Below, piece by piece: positions 26,273-36,314 of a stretch of DNA of 64,000 bases; the first letter of the stretch is position 1, and each line of letters starts with the position of its first letter. The stretch is from positions 434,001 to 498,000 of the forward strand of contig NZ_WOFH01000002.1 in NCBI RefSeq assembly GCF_009733595.1, in the 5' to 3' direction. Both the position numbers and the translations under genes were made by a program. Source of the stretch: Actinomadura litoris. Lineage in GTDB: Bacteria; Actinomycetota; Actinomycetes; Streptosporangiales; Streptosporangiaceae. Under the pieces are notes generated by a model that was not told the DNA's origin, ran no database searches, and saw nothing but the letters and a program-made list of their open reading frames with translations.

Positions 26273-28189
26273 GTGAGCCTGCTGGAGTCGATCACGGGTC
26301 CCGACGACCTCAAGCGACTGGACGCCGGGCAGCTGCCCCGTCTCGCCGGGGAGATACGTGACTTCCTCGTCGACGCGGTCTCCAAGACCGGCGGGCACAT
26401 CGGTCCGAACCTCGGCGCGGTGGAGCTGACGATCGCGCTGCACCGCGTCTTCGACTCGCCGCGCGACAAGATCCTGTTCGACACCGGCCACCAGGCCTAC
26501 GTCCACAAGATCCTCACCGGGCGGCGCGACTTCGGCCTGCTGCGCCAGCGCGGCGGCCTGTCGGGCTACCCGAGCCGCGCCGAGTCCGAGCACGACATCA
26601 TCGAGAACTCGCACGCCTCCACCGCCCTGTCCTACGCCGACGGGCTGGCCAAGGCGTTCCAGCTCCGCGGCGAGGACGACCGCGCCGTGGTCGCGGTCGT
26701 CGGCGACGGCGCGCTCACCGGCGGCATGTGCTGGGAGGCGCTGAACAACATCGCGGCGGGCGTCGACCGCCCGGTCATCATCGTCGTCAACGACAACGGC
26801 CGCTCCTACTCGCCGACGATCGGCGGGCTCGCCGGCCACCTCGCCGACCTGCGCGTCACCCAGGGCTACGAGCACGCGCTCGACCTCATCAAGAAGACGG
26901 TGCCGCGCGCCCCGGTCGTCGGCACCGTCGCCTACGAGGCGCTGCACGGCATCAAGAAGGGCATCAAGGACGTCCTCCAGCCGCAGGCGATGTTCGAGGA
27001 CCTCGGCATGAAGTACGTCGGGCCGATCGACGGCCACGACACCGACGCGGTGGAACGTGCCCTGCGCCGCGCCCACGGGTTCGGCCGCCCCGTCATCGTG
27101 CACTGCATCACCACCAAGGGCCGCGGCTACGCGCCCGCCGAGAACGACACCGAGGACTGCATGCACGGTCCCGGCGCGTTCGACCCCGCCACCGGCGCGT
27201 TCCCCGCCAAGAAGGGCGCACCGGCGTGGACGAAGCACTTCAGCGACGAGATGGTCGCGATCGGCCGCGAGCGCCGCGACGTGGTCGCCATCACCGCCGC
27301 GATGCTGCACCCGGTCGGGCTCGCCCCGTTCGCCGACGCCTTCCCCGACCGCGTCTACGACGTGGGGATCGCCGAGCAGCACGCGGTCACCTCCGCGACC
27401 GGCCTCGCCATGGGCGGCATGCACCCGGTCGTCGCGCTCTACTCCACCTTCCTCAACCGCGCGTTCGACCAGGTCCTGATGGACACCGCGCTGCACCGCC
27501 AGCCCGTCACGTTCGCGCTCGACCGGTCCGGCGTCACCGGCAACGACGGCGCCAGCCACAACGGCATGTGGGACCTGTCGATCCTCCAGCTCGTCCCGGG
27601 CCTGCGCGTCGCCGTGCCGCGCGACGGCGCCCGGCTGCGCGAACTGCTCCGCGAGTGCGTCGCCGTCTCCGACGGCCCGACCGCGATCCGCTACCCCAAG
27701 GGGCCCGCCGCCGCCGACATCGAGGCGATCGGCAAGGCCGGTGACATGGACGTCATCGCCCGCCACGACGGCTCCAACGGCACCCGCGTCCTGCTGGTGG
27801 CGGCCGGGTCGATGGCCGGGCCCGCCGTGGAGGCGGCCGGGCTCATCGCCGCCCAGGGCATCGGGGTCACCGTCGTCGACCCCCGCTGGGTCAAGCCGCT
27901 GGACGCGGCGCTGCCCGGCCTCGCCCGCGACCACGCGCTCGTCGCCGTCGCCGAGGACAACGGCCGCACCGGCGCGGTCGGCGACGCCGTCGCCCGCATG
28001 CTGCGCGACGCCGAGGTCGACACCCCGGTCCGCACCTTCGGCATCCCGCAGGAGTTCCTCGACCACGCCGGGCGCGGCGAGATCCTGGCCGACATCGGCC
28101 TGACCCCGCAGGCCCTCGCCCGCGACGTGACGGAGTACGTCGCGCGGATCACCTCGACCGAGACCCACGAGCCCGCCACCTCCGACTGA
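26273..28189 (+). CDS. dxs: 1-deoxy-D-xylulose-5-phosphate synthase
   Basis: The 638-residue thiamine-diphosphate enzyme makes DXP from pyruvate and glyceraldehyde 3-phosphate, the first step of the MEP isoprenoid pathway. The ThDP motif begins [18 protein letters not shown] and ends VNDNG. The catalytic Glu is in GIAEQHAV, and the conserved [18 protein letters not shown] is seen. The GTG nine bases behind GGAGGAG is the likely start; the TTG 9 bases upstream touches the ribosome site and is unlikely. It is divergent from idi and followed by a hairpin. Confidence 0.97.
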   Translation: MSLLESITGPDDLKRLDAGQLPRLAGEIRDFLVDAVSKTGGHIGPNLGAVELTIALHRVFDSPRDKILFDTGHQAYVHKILTGRRDFGLLRQRGGLSGYPSRAESEHDIIENSHASTALSYADGLAKAFQLRGEDDRAVVAVVGDGALTGGMCWEALNNIAAGVDRPVIIVVNDNGRSYSPTIGGLAGHLADLRVTQGYEHALDLIKKTVPRAPVVGTVAYEALHGIKKGIKDVLQPQAMFEDLGMKYVGPIDGHDTDAVERALRRAHGFGRPVIVHCITTKGRGYAPAENDTEDCMHGPGAFDPATGAFPAKKGAPAWTKHFSDEMVAIGRERRDVVAITAAMLHPVGLAPFADAFPDRVYDVGIAEQHAVTSATGLAMGGMHPVVALYSTFLNRAFDQVLMDTALHRQPVTFALDRSGVTGNDGASHNGMWDLSILQLVPGLRVAVPRDGARLRELLRECVAVSDGPTAIRYPKGPAAADIEAIGKAGDMDVIARHDGSNGTRVLLVAAGSMAGPAVEAAGLIAAQGIGVTVVDPRWVKPLDAALPGLARDHALVAVAEDNGRTGAVGDAVARMLRDAEVDTPVRTFGIPQEFLDHAGRGEILADIGLTPQALARDVTEYVARITSTETHEPATSD

Positions 28190-28280
28190 GCCCTGTTCAT
28201 CGGGTCCCGGCCCAAGGCGCTCGCCTGGCGGCCTGATGCCTTGACCGTGCCTTGGCGGGCGCGGTGGCGCTTCGCGGCCT

Positions 28281-28320
28281 GACCGGTGGGGCCTCGCCTT
28301 CGGCGCCCGCCCCACCGGTC
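28281..28320. terminator. Hairpin after dxs
   Basis: GACCGGTGGGGC at 28281-28292 pairs perfectly with GCCCCACCGGTC at 28309-28320. The loop contains a second small stem (CGCC-TTC-GGCG). It lies between the convergent ends of dxs and a hypothetical gene. Confidence 0.75.
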
Positions 28321-28364
28321 GGCTACACGCCCGCGCGACGGCCGAGGTCGCCGTGCGGCACGGC

Positions 28365-28730
28365 CTAGACCCCCTCGGCCGACAGCAGGTGCCAGAAGTG
28401 GGTGATGGACGCGGCGGACGTCCCCAGCTCGCGGCCGGAGTAGGTCCACCGGCCGCGCAGCCGCCAGGGGCGTCCGGCGCCGTCCTGCACGTAGACCTGG
28501 AGCGGGAAGCACGCGTCGTGCGCGCGGATGACGCCCCCCGGGTCGACGGAGGGGCGCAGGTCGGGGTCGCCCTCGCAGCGCACGCCCATCACGACCGTGC
28601 GGGGATCCTGGCGCAGCAGCCCCTGCGTCAGGTCGTACACCAGCACGGAGACATAATCCGGGCCCAGCCACCGCAGATCGGGCAACGTCTCGGGTGGGGG
28701 GAACCCGTACAGTTCGGGACCGCCGGTCAC
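28365..28730 (-). CDS. Hypothetical protein
   Basis: The 121-residue soluble protein starts with a GTG giving MTGGPELYGFPPPETLPDL. It contains beta-strand-rich stretches (YVSVLVYDL, RTVVMGVRCEG, FPLQVYVQDGAGRPWRLRGR) and no membrane segment or signal. I do not recognise a family. It lies downstream of the FprA-like gene on the same strand's opposite side of a 51-bp gap, so a shared transcript is possible. Confidence 0.55.
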   Translation of the reverse strand: MTGGPELYGFPPPETLPDLRWLGPDYVSVLVYDLTQGLLRQDPRTVVMGVRCEGDPDLRPSVDPGGVIRAHDACFPLQVYVQDGAGRPWRLRGRWTYSGRELGTSAASITHFWHLLSAEGV

Positions 28731-28781
28731 ACGCGCACGGTAGCGTCCCCGTCACGCTTCCGTCACTACCCTGCGAGCGGT

Positions 28782-30143
28782 TTATTCCATCCGCGCGTCA
28801 TCGGTGGAGCGGCACGCCTTCGTCATGTCCTCCCAGCGGGCCAGCTTCACGCGTTCGCCGCGTCCGAGGGAGCGGGCGAGGGCGATCTCGGCGGCGTCGA
28901 GGCCCAGCCAGTCGGCGTAGGTGACGGCGGCCAGCCCGCGCGACTCCAGCAGCTCCTCCAGGGTGCGGGCGGGCGGCGTCCGGTCGGCGGGGAGGTCCTC
29001 CAGCAGGTGGCGGACGGTCTCGGCGGCGTCGGACTTGTTGGTGCCGACGACACCGGTCGGGCCGCGCTTGATCCAGCCCGCGACGTACTCGCGGGGGACG
29101 GGCGAGCCGTCCGGCGCGAGGATCCGGCCGCCGTCGTTCGGGACGACGTAGGCGCGCTCGTCGAACGGGACGCCCTCCAGCGGGACGCTCTGGTAGCCGA
29201 CCGAGCGCAGCACCATGCCGACCGGGAGCGTCTCGAACTCGCCGGTGCCGGTCACGCGGCCCGACTCGTTCAGGCGGGTCCGCTCAAGGCGCAGCCCCTC
29301 CACGCGGGTGGTGCCGAGGATCTCGACCGGCGCCCGCCAGAACCGGACGTCGATGCGGCGGGGCCGCGCGGCGGGCTCGCCCGTCCAGCCGTTCAGGACC
29401 TTGACGTTCGCGCGGACGTGCCGGTCGGTCTCGGCGAGCTCGGCGCTCACCGGGTCGAGGGCCATGTCCTCGGGGCGGACGTGGATGCCGGCGTTGTCCA
29501 GCTCGCCCAGCTCGCGGGCCTCCTTCGTGGTGAACTTGGCCTGCGCGGGGCCGCGCCGCCCGACCATGTGGACGCGGCGGACGCGGCTGCGCGACAGCGC
29601 CTCCACGACCTGCTCGGGCACGTCGGTCGCGCGCAGCTCCTCGGCCGTCTTGGCGAGGATCCGGACGACGTCGACCGCGACGTTGCCGACACCGATCACC
29701 GCGACCTCCTCCACCGACAGGTCGAACTCGTGGTCGGCGGCGTCGGGGTGGCCGCAGTACCAGTTCACGAAGTCGGTGGCGGCGACGCTGCCGGGCAGGT
29801 CCTCACCCGGAACGCCCATGTGCCGGTCGACCATCGCGCCGGTCGCGTAGATCACCGCGTCGTAGCAGCCGAGCAGGTCGGCGCGGGTGAGGTCGCGGCC
29901 CAGCTCCAGGCAGCCGAAGAACCGCACCCCCTCGCCCTCCAGCACCTTCTGGAGGTACCGGGCGATCGCCTTGATCGAGGTGTGGTCGGGCGCGACCCCG
30001 TAGCGGACCAGGCCGTAGGGCGTGGGCAGCCGGTCCAGGACGTCGACGCGCGCTGCGCCGGCGGTCTGCTTCACGAGGGCCTCGGCGGCGTAGAGTCCGG
30101 CGGGGCCGGACCCGACGACGGCGACGCGCACTGGGTCTGCCAT
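28782..30143 (-). CDS. fprA: FprA-type ferredoxin-NADP+ reductase
   Basis: The 453-residue flavoprotein is of the adrenodoxin-reductase type. The FAD motif is VAVVGSGPAGLYAAEAL (about 6-22), then YGLVRYGVAPDH typical of FprA, and the NADP motif VIGVGNVAVDVVRIL (about 150-165) and MVGRRGPAQAKFT. The C-terminal signature GWIKRGPTGVVGTNKSDAAE binds both cofactors. It transfers electrons between NADPH and ferredoxins, for example for cytochromes P450. It is close in length to mycobacterial FprA (456). The ATG giving MADPVRVAVV is chosen from three in-frame candidates. Confidence 0.93.
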   Translation of the reverse strand: MADPVRVAVVGSGPAGLYAAEALVKQTAGAARVDVLDRLPTPYGLVRYGVAPDHTSIKAIARYLQKVLEGEGVRFFGCLELGRDLTRADLLGCYDAVIYATGAMVDRHMGVPGEDLPGSVAATDFVNWYCGHPDAADHEFDLSVEEVAVIGVGNVAVDVVRILAKTAEELRATDVPEQVVEALSRSRVRRVHMVGRRGPAQAKFTTKEARELGELDNAGIHVRPEDMALDPVSAELAETDRHVRANVKVLNGWTGEPAARPRRIDVRFWRAPVEILGTTRVEGLRLERTRLNESGRVTGTGEFETLPVGMVLRSVGYQSVPLEGVPFDERAYVVPNDGGRILAPDGSPVPREYVAGWIKRGPTGVVGTNKSDAAETVRHLLEDLPADRTPPARTLEELLESRGLAAVTYADWLGLDAAEIALARSLGRGERVKLARWEDMTKACRSTDDARME

Positions 30144-30207
30144 GGCCGCCATTGTCGCCCACGGCACCGACAAAGGACAGGCGGTTTCCGATCGCGGGCG
30201 GCCTCCG

Positions 30208-31680
30208 TCAGACCCGCCCGCCCGCCAGACGGCTGTGGCGCCGCCCGTAGGCGAAGTAGACGGCGACGCCGACCAGGAGCCAGGCGAGGAACCGCAGCCA
30301 GGTGTCCACCGGCAGGTTGATCATCACGAACAGGCAGGCCAGCACCGACAGCACGGGGATGAGCGGCACCAGCGGCGTGCGGAACGCGCGGGGCAGCTCC
30401 GGCCGCGTCCGGCGCAGCACCACGACCCCGACCGAGACGACGAGGAACGCGAACAGCGTGCCGATGTTGACCAGCTCGGCGAGCTTGGCGAGCGGGATGA
30501 ACCCGGCGATCGCCGCGACCACCACCCCCATGATCACGGTGGAGCGGTAGGGGGTGCCGAAGCGCGGGTGGACGGTCGAGAGCCGGGGGGGCAGCAGGCC
30601 GTCGCGGCTCATCGCGAAGAACACCCGGCTCTGGCCGAGCAGCAGGATCAGCACGACGGTCGTCAGGCCGACCACGGCGCCGAAGCTGATCACGGTGGCG
30701 AACGCGGGATGGCCGACGGCCTTGAACGCGTCGGCGAGCGGCGCCTCCGTGCTCAGGTCCTTGTAGTTCTGCATGCCGGTGACGACGATCGACACCACCG
30801 CGTACAGGATCGCGGTGATCACGAGCGAGCCGATGAGCCCGATCGGGAGGTCGCGCTGGGGCCGCCGGGCCTCCTCGGCGGCGGTGGCGACCACGTCGAA
30901 GCCGATGTAGGCGAAGAAGACGACCGAGACGGCCGCGAAGATGCCGAGCCAGCCGAAGGTGGCCGGCTTGATCCCGAACAGCACCTGCATCAGCGGCGCG
31001 GAGCCGCCCTCGACCGTCGGCGTCGCCTCCGACGGCGGGATGAACGGGTGGTAGTTGGCGCCCTTGACGAAGAACAGCCCCGCGACGATCACCAGCAGCA
31101 CCACCGACAGCTTGACGGCGACGATCGCGACGGTGAAGCGCGCGGACACCTTGATGCCGAGGACGAGCAGCACGGTCACGGCCAGCACGAGCACGATCGC
31201 GGGGACGTTCACCGCGCCGCCCGCCTCACCCGGCGGATGGACGAGCTCGGCCGGCAGCGTCACGCCCGCGTCGTCCAGCAGCGAGACCGCGTATCCCGAC
31301 CAGCCGACCGAGACCACGGCGGCGGCGAGCGCCAGCTCCAGGACGAGGTCCCAGCCGATGATCCACGCTGGGAACTCGCCGAGCGTCGCGTAGGAGAAGG
31401 TGTAGGCGGACCCCGCCACCGGGATCGTCGAGGCGAACTCGGCGTAGCACAGCGCCGCGAGCCCGCAGACGATCGCCGCGAGCACGAACGAGATCGCGAC
31501 CGCCGGGCCGGCCTTGTCCCTGGCGACCTGCCCGGTCAGCACGAAGATCCCGGTCCCGATGATGATGCCGACCCCGAACACCACGAGGTCCAACGCGGAC
31601 AGGGATCGGTTGAGCTGATGCTCCGGCGACTCGGTGTCGCGGATCGACTGCTCGACCGACTTCGTGCGCAGCAGGTTCAT
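30208..31680 (-). CDS. APC-superfamily amino acid permease (CAT/YfnA type)
   Basis: The 490-residue cytoplasmic-membrane transporter has about twelve hydrophobic segments. The family start NLLRTKSVEQSIRDTESPEH is followed by the substrate-site glycine motif GVGIIIGTGIF in helix 1 and AYIGFDVVATAAEEARRPQR in the helix 6 region. It probably imports a cationic or branched amino acid by proton symport. The ATG nine bases after GAGGAG is chosen. No partner genes are adjacent. Confidence 0.92.
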   Translation of the reverse strand: MNLLRTKSVEQSIRDTESPEHQLNRSLSALDLVVFGVGIIIGTGIFVLTGQVARDKAGPAVAISFVLAAIVCGLAALCYAEFASTIPVAGSAYTFSYATLGEFPAWIIGWDLVLELALAAAVVSVGWSGYAVSLLDDAGVTLPAELVHPPGEAGGAVNVPAIVLVLAVTVLLVLGIKVSARFTVAIVAVKLSVVLLVIVAGLFFVKGANYHPFIPPSEATPTVEGGSAPLMQVLFGIKPATFGWLGIFAAVSVVFFAYIGFDVVATAAEEARRPQRDLPIGLIGSLVITAILYAVVSIVVTGMQNYKDLSTEAPLADAFKAVGHPAFATVISFGAVVGLTTVVLILLLGQSRVFFAMSRDGLLPPRLSTVHPRFGTPYRSTVIMGVVVAAIAGFIPLAKLAELVNIGTLFAFLVVSVGVVVLRRTRPELPRAFRTPLVPLIPVLSVLACLFVMINLPVDTWLRFLAWLLVGVAVYFAYGRRHSRLAGGRV

Positions 31681-31777
31681 GCCCGGGAGCTCCTCGCGGT
31701 GGGGTGACCTCATGTCCGTCACCCCTATGCCCGTCTTTATCCGCCTTAAGGACGCTCCCGGCGCATGATTCGGCGTG

Positions 31778-33835
31778 TCAGGTACGGAACCGGCGTCCCG
31801 TCACCTTCTCGGAGATGCCCGTCCGGTCGAGGTACGGAGTGATCCCTCCCAGGTGGAACGGCCAACCGGCGCCGAGGAGCATGCAGAGGTCGATGTCCTC
31901 CGGAGCGGCGACGACTTCTTCGTCCAGCATGAGGCGGATCTCGTCCGCGAGCGCGGCGAGCGCGCGGTCGAGCACCTGCTCCTCGGTGGAGGGGCGGTCC
32001 CCGCCCGCAAAGATCTCCACCGCCTCGGGGTCGAGCGTGAGGTCGGGCCGGTACACGCCGGGCTTGCCCGACGCCACCAGCTTGGCGAGGTTGTCCGAGA
32101 GCGGGAAGCGGCCCGGGAACGCGGCGTGCAGCGTCTCGTTGACGTGCAGCGCGATCGCGGGGCCGACCAGCCCCATCAGCACGAACGGCGGCATCGGCAG
32201 CCCGAGCGGCGCCGCGGCGCGCTCGGCCACCTCGATCGGCGTGCCCTCGTCCACCGCCGCGACGATCTCGGCGAGCAGCCGCAGCAGCACGCGGTTCACC
32301 ACGAACGCCGGGGCGTCCTTGACCAGCACGCACGACTTCTTCAGCGTCCTGCCCGTCGCGAAGGCCGTGGCCAGGGCCTCGTCGCCGGTCCGCTCGCCCC
32401 GGACGACCTCCAGCAGCGGCAGCACCGCGACCGGGTTGAAGAAGTGGAACCCGACCACGCGCTCGGGGTGCCGCAGCCCCGCGGCCATCTCGGTCACCGA
32501 CAGCGACGAGGTGTTGGTGGCCAGCACGCACTCGGCCGACACGTGCTCCTCGACCTCGGCGAACACCGCGCGCTTGACCGACATCTCCTCGAAGACCGCC
32601 TCGATGACGAGGTCGGCGTCGGCGAAGGCGTCCTTGGTGAGCGAGCCGGTGACGAGCGCGGTGAGGCGGTTGGCCTTGTCGGGGGAGATCCGCCCCTTGG
32701 CGAGCAGCCTGCCGATCTCGGCGTGGGCGTGGCCGACGCCCCTGTCGAGCCGCTCCTGGTCGAGGTCGGTCATGACGACCGGCACCTCCAGGCGGCGCGC
32801 GAACAGCAGCGCGAGCTGCGAGGCCATCAGGCCCGCGCCGACCACGCCGACCTTCGTGACGGGACGGGCGAGCGCGGCGTCCGGTGCCCCGGCGGGCTTC
32901 TTCGCCCGCTTCTGGGTGAGGTCGAACGCGTACAGGCCCGCGCGCAGCTCCCCGCTCATGATGAGGTCGGCGAGCGCCTCGTCCTCGGCCGCGAAGCCCT
33001 CGTCGCGGGTGCGGTCCTTGGCGGCGGCGATCAGGTCGATGGCCTTCACGTAGGACGGGGCGGCGCCGTGCAGCCGCCCGTCCACGTTCCAGCGGGCGAG
33101 CGCGACCGCGTCGTCCCACGCCTTGCCGGTGTCGACCTCGGGGCGGTCGACCACGACCTCGCCCTTCAGGACGCGGGCCGTCCAGGCGAGCGACTCCTCC
33201 AGGAAGTCGGCCGAGTCGAAGATCGCGTCGGCGATGCCCAGCTCGCGGACCTGCGGGCCCTTCAGCATCCGGTTCTGCGCGAGCGGGTTGTCGATGACGA
33301 CCTTGAGCGCCTTCTCCGCGCCGATCAGGCGGGGCAGCAGGTACGTCCCGCCCCAGCCGGGCACGAGGCCGAGGAACGCCTCGGGCAGCGCGAACGCCGT
33401 GACGCCGGTGGAGACCGTCCGGTACGTGCAGTGCAGGCCGATCTCGACGCCGCCGCCCATCGCCGCGCCGTTGTAGTAGGCGAACGAGGGGACGCGCAGC
33501 TCGCCGAGGCGGCGGAACACGTCGTGCCCCAGCCTGCCCACGGCGGCGGCGTCCGCGCGGTCGCCGATCAGCGGGACGCCCTTGAGGTCGGCGCCGACCG
33601 CGAAGATGAACGGCTTGCCGGTGACGCCGACGGCGGCGATGTCCTCGCGCGCGGCGACGGCGTCGAGCGCTTCGCCCAGCTCGGTGAGGCCGCGCGGGCC
33701 GAACGTGCTCGGCCGGGTGTGGTCGTGCCCGTTGTCGAGCGTGATCAGCGCGAGCGTCCCGGCGCCGCGGGGGAGCGCCACGTCGCGCACCAGCGCGTGC
33801 GTCACGACCTCGTCGGCGAAGATGTCGGGGTTCAC
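31778..33835 (-). CDS. fadB: Fatty-acid oxidation multifunctional protein (enoyl-CoA hydratase/3-hydroxyacyl-CoA dehydrogenase)
   Basis: The 685-residue protein combines an N-terminal crotonase domain (about 1-290), with oxyanion and Glu motifs AMGGGVEIGLHC and LPEAFLGLVPGWGGTYLLP, and a C-terminal dehydrogenase. The dehydrogenase has the NAD motif VGVVGAGLMASQLA, FHFFNPV with the catalytic His, and the C-terminal 3HCDH domains. It performs the hydration and second oxidation of beta-oxidation. The GTG overlaps the thiolase stop (GTGA), so FadA and FadB are made together and likely form a trifunctional complex. Confidence 0.95.
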   Translation of the reverse strand: MNPDIFADEVVTHALVRDVALPRGAGTLALITLDNGHDHTRPSTFGPRGLTELGEALDAVAAREDIAAVGVTGKPFIFAVGADLKGVPLIGDRADAAAVGRLGHDVFRRLGELRVPSFAYYNGAAMGGGVEIGLHCTYRTVSTGVTAFALPEAFLGLVPGWGGTYLLPRLIGAEKALKVVIDNPLAQNRMLKGPQVRELGIADAIFDSADFLEESLAWTARVLKGEVVVDRPEVDTGKAWDDAVALARWNVDGRLHGAAPSYVKAIDLIAAAKDRTRDEGFAAEDEALADLIMSGELRAGLYAFDLTQKRAKKPAGAPDAALARPVTKVGVVGAGLMASQLALLFARRLEVPVVMTDLDQERLDRGVGHAHAEIGRLLAKGRISPDKANRLTALVTGSLTKDAFADADLVIEAVFEEMSVKRAVFAEVEEHVSAECVLATNTSSLSVTEMAAGLRHPERVVGFHFFNPVAVLPLLEVVRGERTGDEALATAFATGRTLKKSCVLVKDAPAFVVNRVLLRLLAEIVAAVDEGTPIEVAERAAAPLGLPMPPFVLMGLVGPAIALHVNETLHAAFPGRFPLSDNLAKLVASGKPGVYRPDLTLDPEAVEIFAGGDRPSTEEQVLDRALAALADEIRLMLDEEVVAAPEDIDLCMLLGAGWPFHLGGITPYLDRTGISEKVTGRRFRT

Positions 33836-35034
33836 TTGCCGCCCTCCCGGTTCACGTTCTCCCAGAGGACGGTGCCGCCCATCCCCATGCCGACGCACAT
33901 CGTCGTGATGCCGTACCGGACGTCCGTCCGCTCCTCGAACAGCCGCGAGAGCTGGTTCATCAGCCGGACGCCGGACGCGGCGAGCGGGTGCCCGAGCGCG
34001 ATCGCGCCGCCCCACGGGTTCACCCGCGCGTCGTCGTCGGCGATCTTGAAGTGCTCCAGGAACGCCAGCACCTGCACGGCGAACGCCTCGTTGATCTCGA
34101 TGAGGCCGATGTCGTCCATGGTCAGCGCGTTGCGGGCGAGCAGCCGCTCGGTCGCCGGTACGGGCCCGACGCCCATGACCTCCGGCTCCACCCCGGCGAA
34201 GGAGAAGTCGACCAGCCGCATGCGCGGGGTAAGGCCGAGGTCGGCCGCGACGTCCTCGGCGGCCAGCAGGCACGCGGTCGCGCCGTCGTTGAGGCCCGCC
34301 GCGTTCCCGGCCGTGACGTTGCCGTGCGCGCGGAACGGCGTCTTCAGCGCCGCGAGGTCGGCGACGGTCGTGCCGGGGCGCGGCGGCTCGTCCTCGGTCG
34401 CGAGGCCGAAGCCCCGCTCCGCCGAGCGGACCGCCGTCGGGACGAGGTCGGGCTGCACGCGCCCGGCCGCGTACGCCTCGGCCACCTTCGCCTGGCTGCG
34501 CGCCGCGTAGGCGTCCGCGCGCCGCCTGGTGATGCCCGGGAAACGGTCGTGCAGGTTCTCCGCCGTGGACCCCATGACCAGCGCGGACGGGTCCACGAGC
34601 CGGTCGGCGAGGAAGCGCGGGTTCGGGTCGACGCCCTCGCCCATCGGGTGCCGGCCCATGTGCTCGACGCCACCCGCGATCACGACGTCGTAGGAGCCGA
34701 AGGAGATGCCCGCGCCCGCCGTCGTCACCGCCGTCATCGCGCCCGCGCACATCCGGTCGATCGCGTAGCCGGGAACGCTCTTGGGGAGCCCGGCGAGGAC
34801 GGCGGCGGACCGTCCGATCGTCAGGCCCTGGTCGCCGGTCTGCGTGGTGGCGGCGATCGCGACCTCGTCCACCCGCTCGGGCGGCAGGGACGGGTTGCGG
34901 CGCAGCAGCTCGCGGATCGCGCGGACGACCAGGTCGTCGGCGCGGGTCTGCGCGTACAGGCCCTTCGGGCCGGCCTTGCCGAACGGCGTGCGGACGCCGT
35001 CGACGAACACGACGTCGCGTGCGGTGCGAGGCAC
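33832..35034 (-). CDS. fadA: Acetyl-CoA C-acyltransferase (thiolase)
   Basis: The 400-residue thiolase splits 3-ketoacyl-CoA in the last step of beta-oxidation. The nucleophilic Cys is in IDRMCAGAMTA (about residue 92), the His in GGAIALGHPLAASG and the second Cys in TTMCVGMGMGG. The GTG is preceded by GGGAGGAC. It is co-transcribed with fadB. Upstream lies the kinase gene on the same strand, whose end contains two operator-like repeats that may control fadAB. Confidence 0.95.
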   Translation of the reverse strand: MPRTARDVVFVDGVRTPFGKAGPKGLYAQTRADDLVVRAIRELLRRNPSLPPERVDEVAIAATTQTGDQGLTIGRSAAVLAGLPKSVPGYAIDRMCAGAMTAVTTAGAGISFGSYDVVIAGGVEHMGRHPMGEGVDPNPRFLADRLVDPSALVMGSTAENLHDRFPGITRRRADAYAARSQAKVAEAYAAGRVQPDLVPTAVRSAERGFGLATEDEPPRPGTTVADLAALKTPFRAHGNVTAGNAAGLNDGATACLLAAEDVAADLGLTPRMRLVDFSFAGVEPEVMGVGPVPATERLLARNALTMDDIGLIEINEAFAVQVLAFLEHFKIADDDARVNPWGGAIALGHPLAASGVRLMNQLSRLFEERTDVRYGITTMCVGMGMGGTVLWENVNREGGK

Positions 35035-35072
35035 GGTGTCGTCCTCCCTGCGCTGGTGGGTCGGCGACGAGA

Positions 35073-35110
35073 TTACTCGCCGGTAACCCGCCCATCGTAC
35101 TCGTCGGTAA
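35073..35110. promoter_or_regulatory. Two operator-like repeats in the kinase 3' end, upstream of fadA
   Basis: TTACTCGCCGGTAA (35073-35086) and GTACTCGTCGGTAA (35097-35110) agree at 12 of 14 positions, are each partly palindromic (TAC...GTA) and are 24 bp apart. They lie 38-76 bp before the fadA start and include the kinase stop codon. Similar TTAC...GTAA palindromes precede fatty-acid degradation genes under TetR-type repressors in actinomycetes, so a FadR-like acyl-CoA-responsive site is suggested. Confidence 0.5.
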
Positions 35111-36314
35111 GCACGCCCGCACGCCGCGGGGCCGCGGGAGCGCCCGCGGCGGGCAGCCGCACGGTGATCGAGAGGCCGCCCTCGGCGCGCGGCACCGTCT
35201 CGATCGTCCCGCCGTGCGCCCCGACCACCGCCCGCACGATCGACAGGCCGAGGCCCGCGCCCTCCGCCGACCCGGTCCTGGAGCGCGCGCCGCCGTCCGC
35301 GCGCAGCCGCCGGAACGGCTCGTAGATCGACCCCGCCTCGTAGGACGGGACGGGCCGCCCCGTGTTCACGACCTGGAGGAACACCTCGGTCCCCGCCGAT
35401 CCCGCGGTTCCCGTGCGGACCCAGATCCGCCCGTCCGGCACGTTGTACTTCAGCGCGTTCTCCAGCAGGTTGACCGCGCACCGCTCCAGCAGGACGGGGT
35501 CGCCGGTCACCTCGGCCGCGCCGAGCCGCGCCTCCACCTCCACGTCGTCGCGGACGTCGAGCTGGTCGAGGGCGCTGCGCACGACGTCCGGCAGGGGGGT
35601 GGCCGTGCGCGTCCCGAGTTCGTGCTCGGACCGGGCGAGCAGCAGCAGCCCCTCGATCAGCCGCTCGTGCCGCGCGGTGTTGCCGAGCAGCACGTCGGCG
35701 AGCGCCTTGGTCTCCGGCGGGTTCCTCCCGCTGGCCAGCGCCACCTCCAGCACGGTCCGGTTGATGGTCAGCGGCGTCCGCAGCTCGTGCGAGGCGTTCG
35801 CGACGAACCGCCGCTGCGTGTCGAACGCCCGGTGCAGCCGGTCCAGCATGCGGTCGAAGGTGTCGGCCAGGTCCTTGATCTCGTCCTGCGGGCCGTCCAG
35901 CGCGATCCGCTCGTACAGGTTGCTCTCCGACAGCCGCCGCGCCGTCGCGGTGACCCGGTGCAGGGGCCGCAGCATCCGGCCCGCCACCACGTACCCGATC
36001 ACCACCGCGAGGACGCCGACCACCAGCATCGTCACCAGCGAGCTCTGGAGGAGCTGCTCCAGCATGTCGTGCTTCTGCCGGGTCGCCTGCCGGTTCACCT
36101 CGGCCTTCAGCTCCTCCAGCCGGCGCGTGGTCTCCGCGTCCGTGAGGCTCCAGAGCTGCGTGCTCGTCGTCCCCGACCCGCGCACCGGGTAGCGCTGCTC
36201 GATCATCCGCGCGGTCAGCAGGTACGTCACCGCGACCAGCACCGCCGACATCGCCAGGAACAGCGACCCGTACACCAGCGTCAACCGCGCCCGGACGCTC
36301 AGCCTCGGCATCAT
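35073..36314 (-). CDS. Sensor histidine kinase (HAMP, EnvZ/PhoR-like)
   Basis: The 413-residue kinase has an N-terminal helix (LTLVYGSLFLAMSAVLVAVTY), a short extracytoplasmic part (about 35-90) and a second helix (TMLVVGVLAVVIGYVVAG). A HAMP linker follows, then the HisKA helix with ANASHELRTPL and the HATPase motifs NLLENALKYN and GAGLGLSIV. The ATG overlaps the regulator stop (ATGA; a second ATG follows directly). The signal is unknown. It is transcribed ahead of fadA with 38 bp between, so partial readthrough is possible. Confidence 0.94.
   Translation of the reverse strand: MMPRLSVRARLTLVYGSLFLAMSAVLVAVTYLLTARMIEQRYPVRGSGTTSTQLWSLTDAETTRRLEELKAEVNRQATRQKHDMLEQLLQSSLVTMLVVGVLAVVIGYVVAGRMLRPLHRVTATARRLSESNLYERIALDGPQDEIKDLADTFDRMLDRLHRAFDTQRRFVANASHELRTPLTINRTVLEVALASGRNPPETKALADVLLGNTARHERLIEGLLLLARSEHELGTRTATPLPDVVRSALDQLDVRDDVEVEARLGAAEVTGDPVLLERCAVNLLENALKYNVPDGRIWVRTGTAGSAGTEVFLQVVNTGRPVPSYEAGSIYEPFRRLRADGGARSRTGSAEGAGLGLSIVRAVVGAHGGTIETVPRAEGGLSITVRLPAAGAPAAPRRAGVLTDEYDGRVTGE

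Noticed and set aside
26117..28315. 732-codon minus-strand frame opposite dxs
   Set aside because: Shadow of dxs. The real minus-strand gene here is idi, which ends upstream of dxs.
31778..35122. A single fused protein of fadB with upstream sequence
   Set aside because: The frame is open across the thiolase gene only by chance. The GTGA overlap and thiolase motifs in another frame show two separate proteins.
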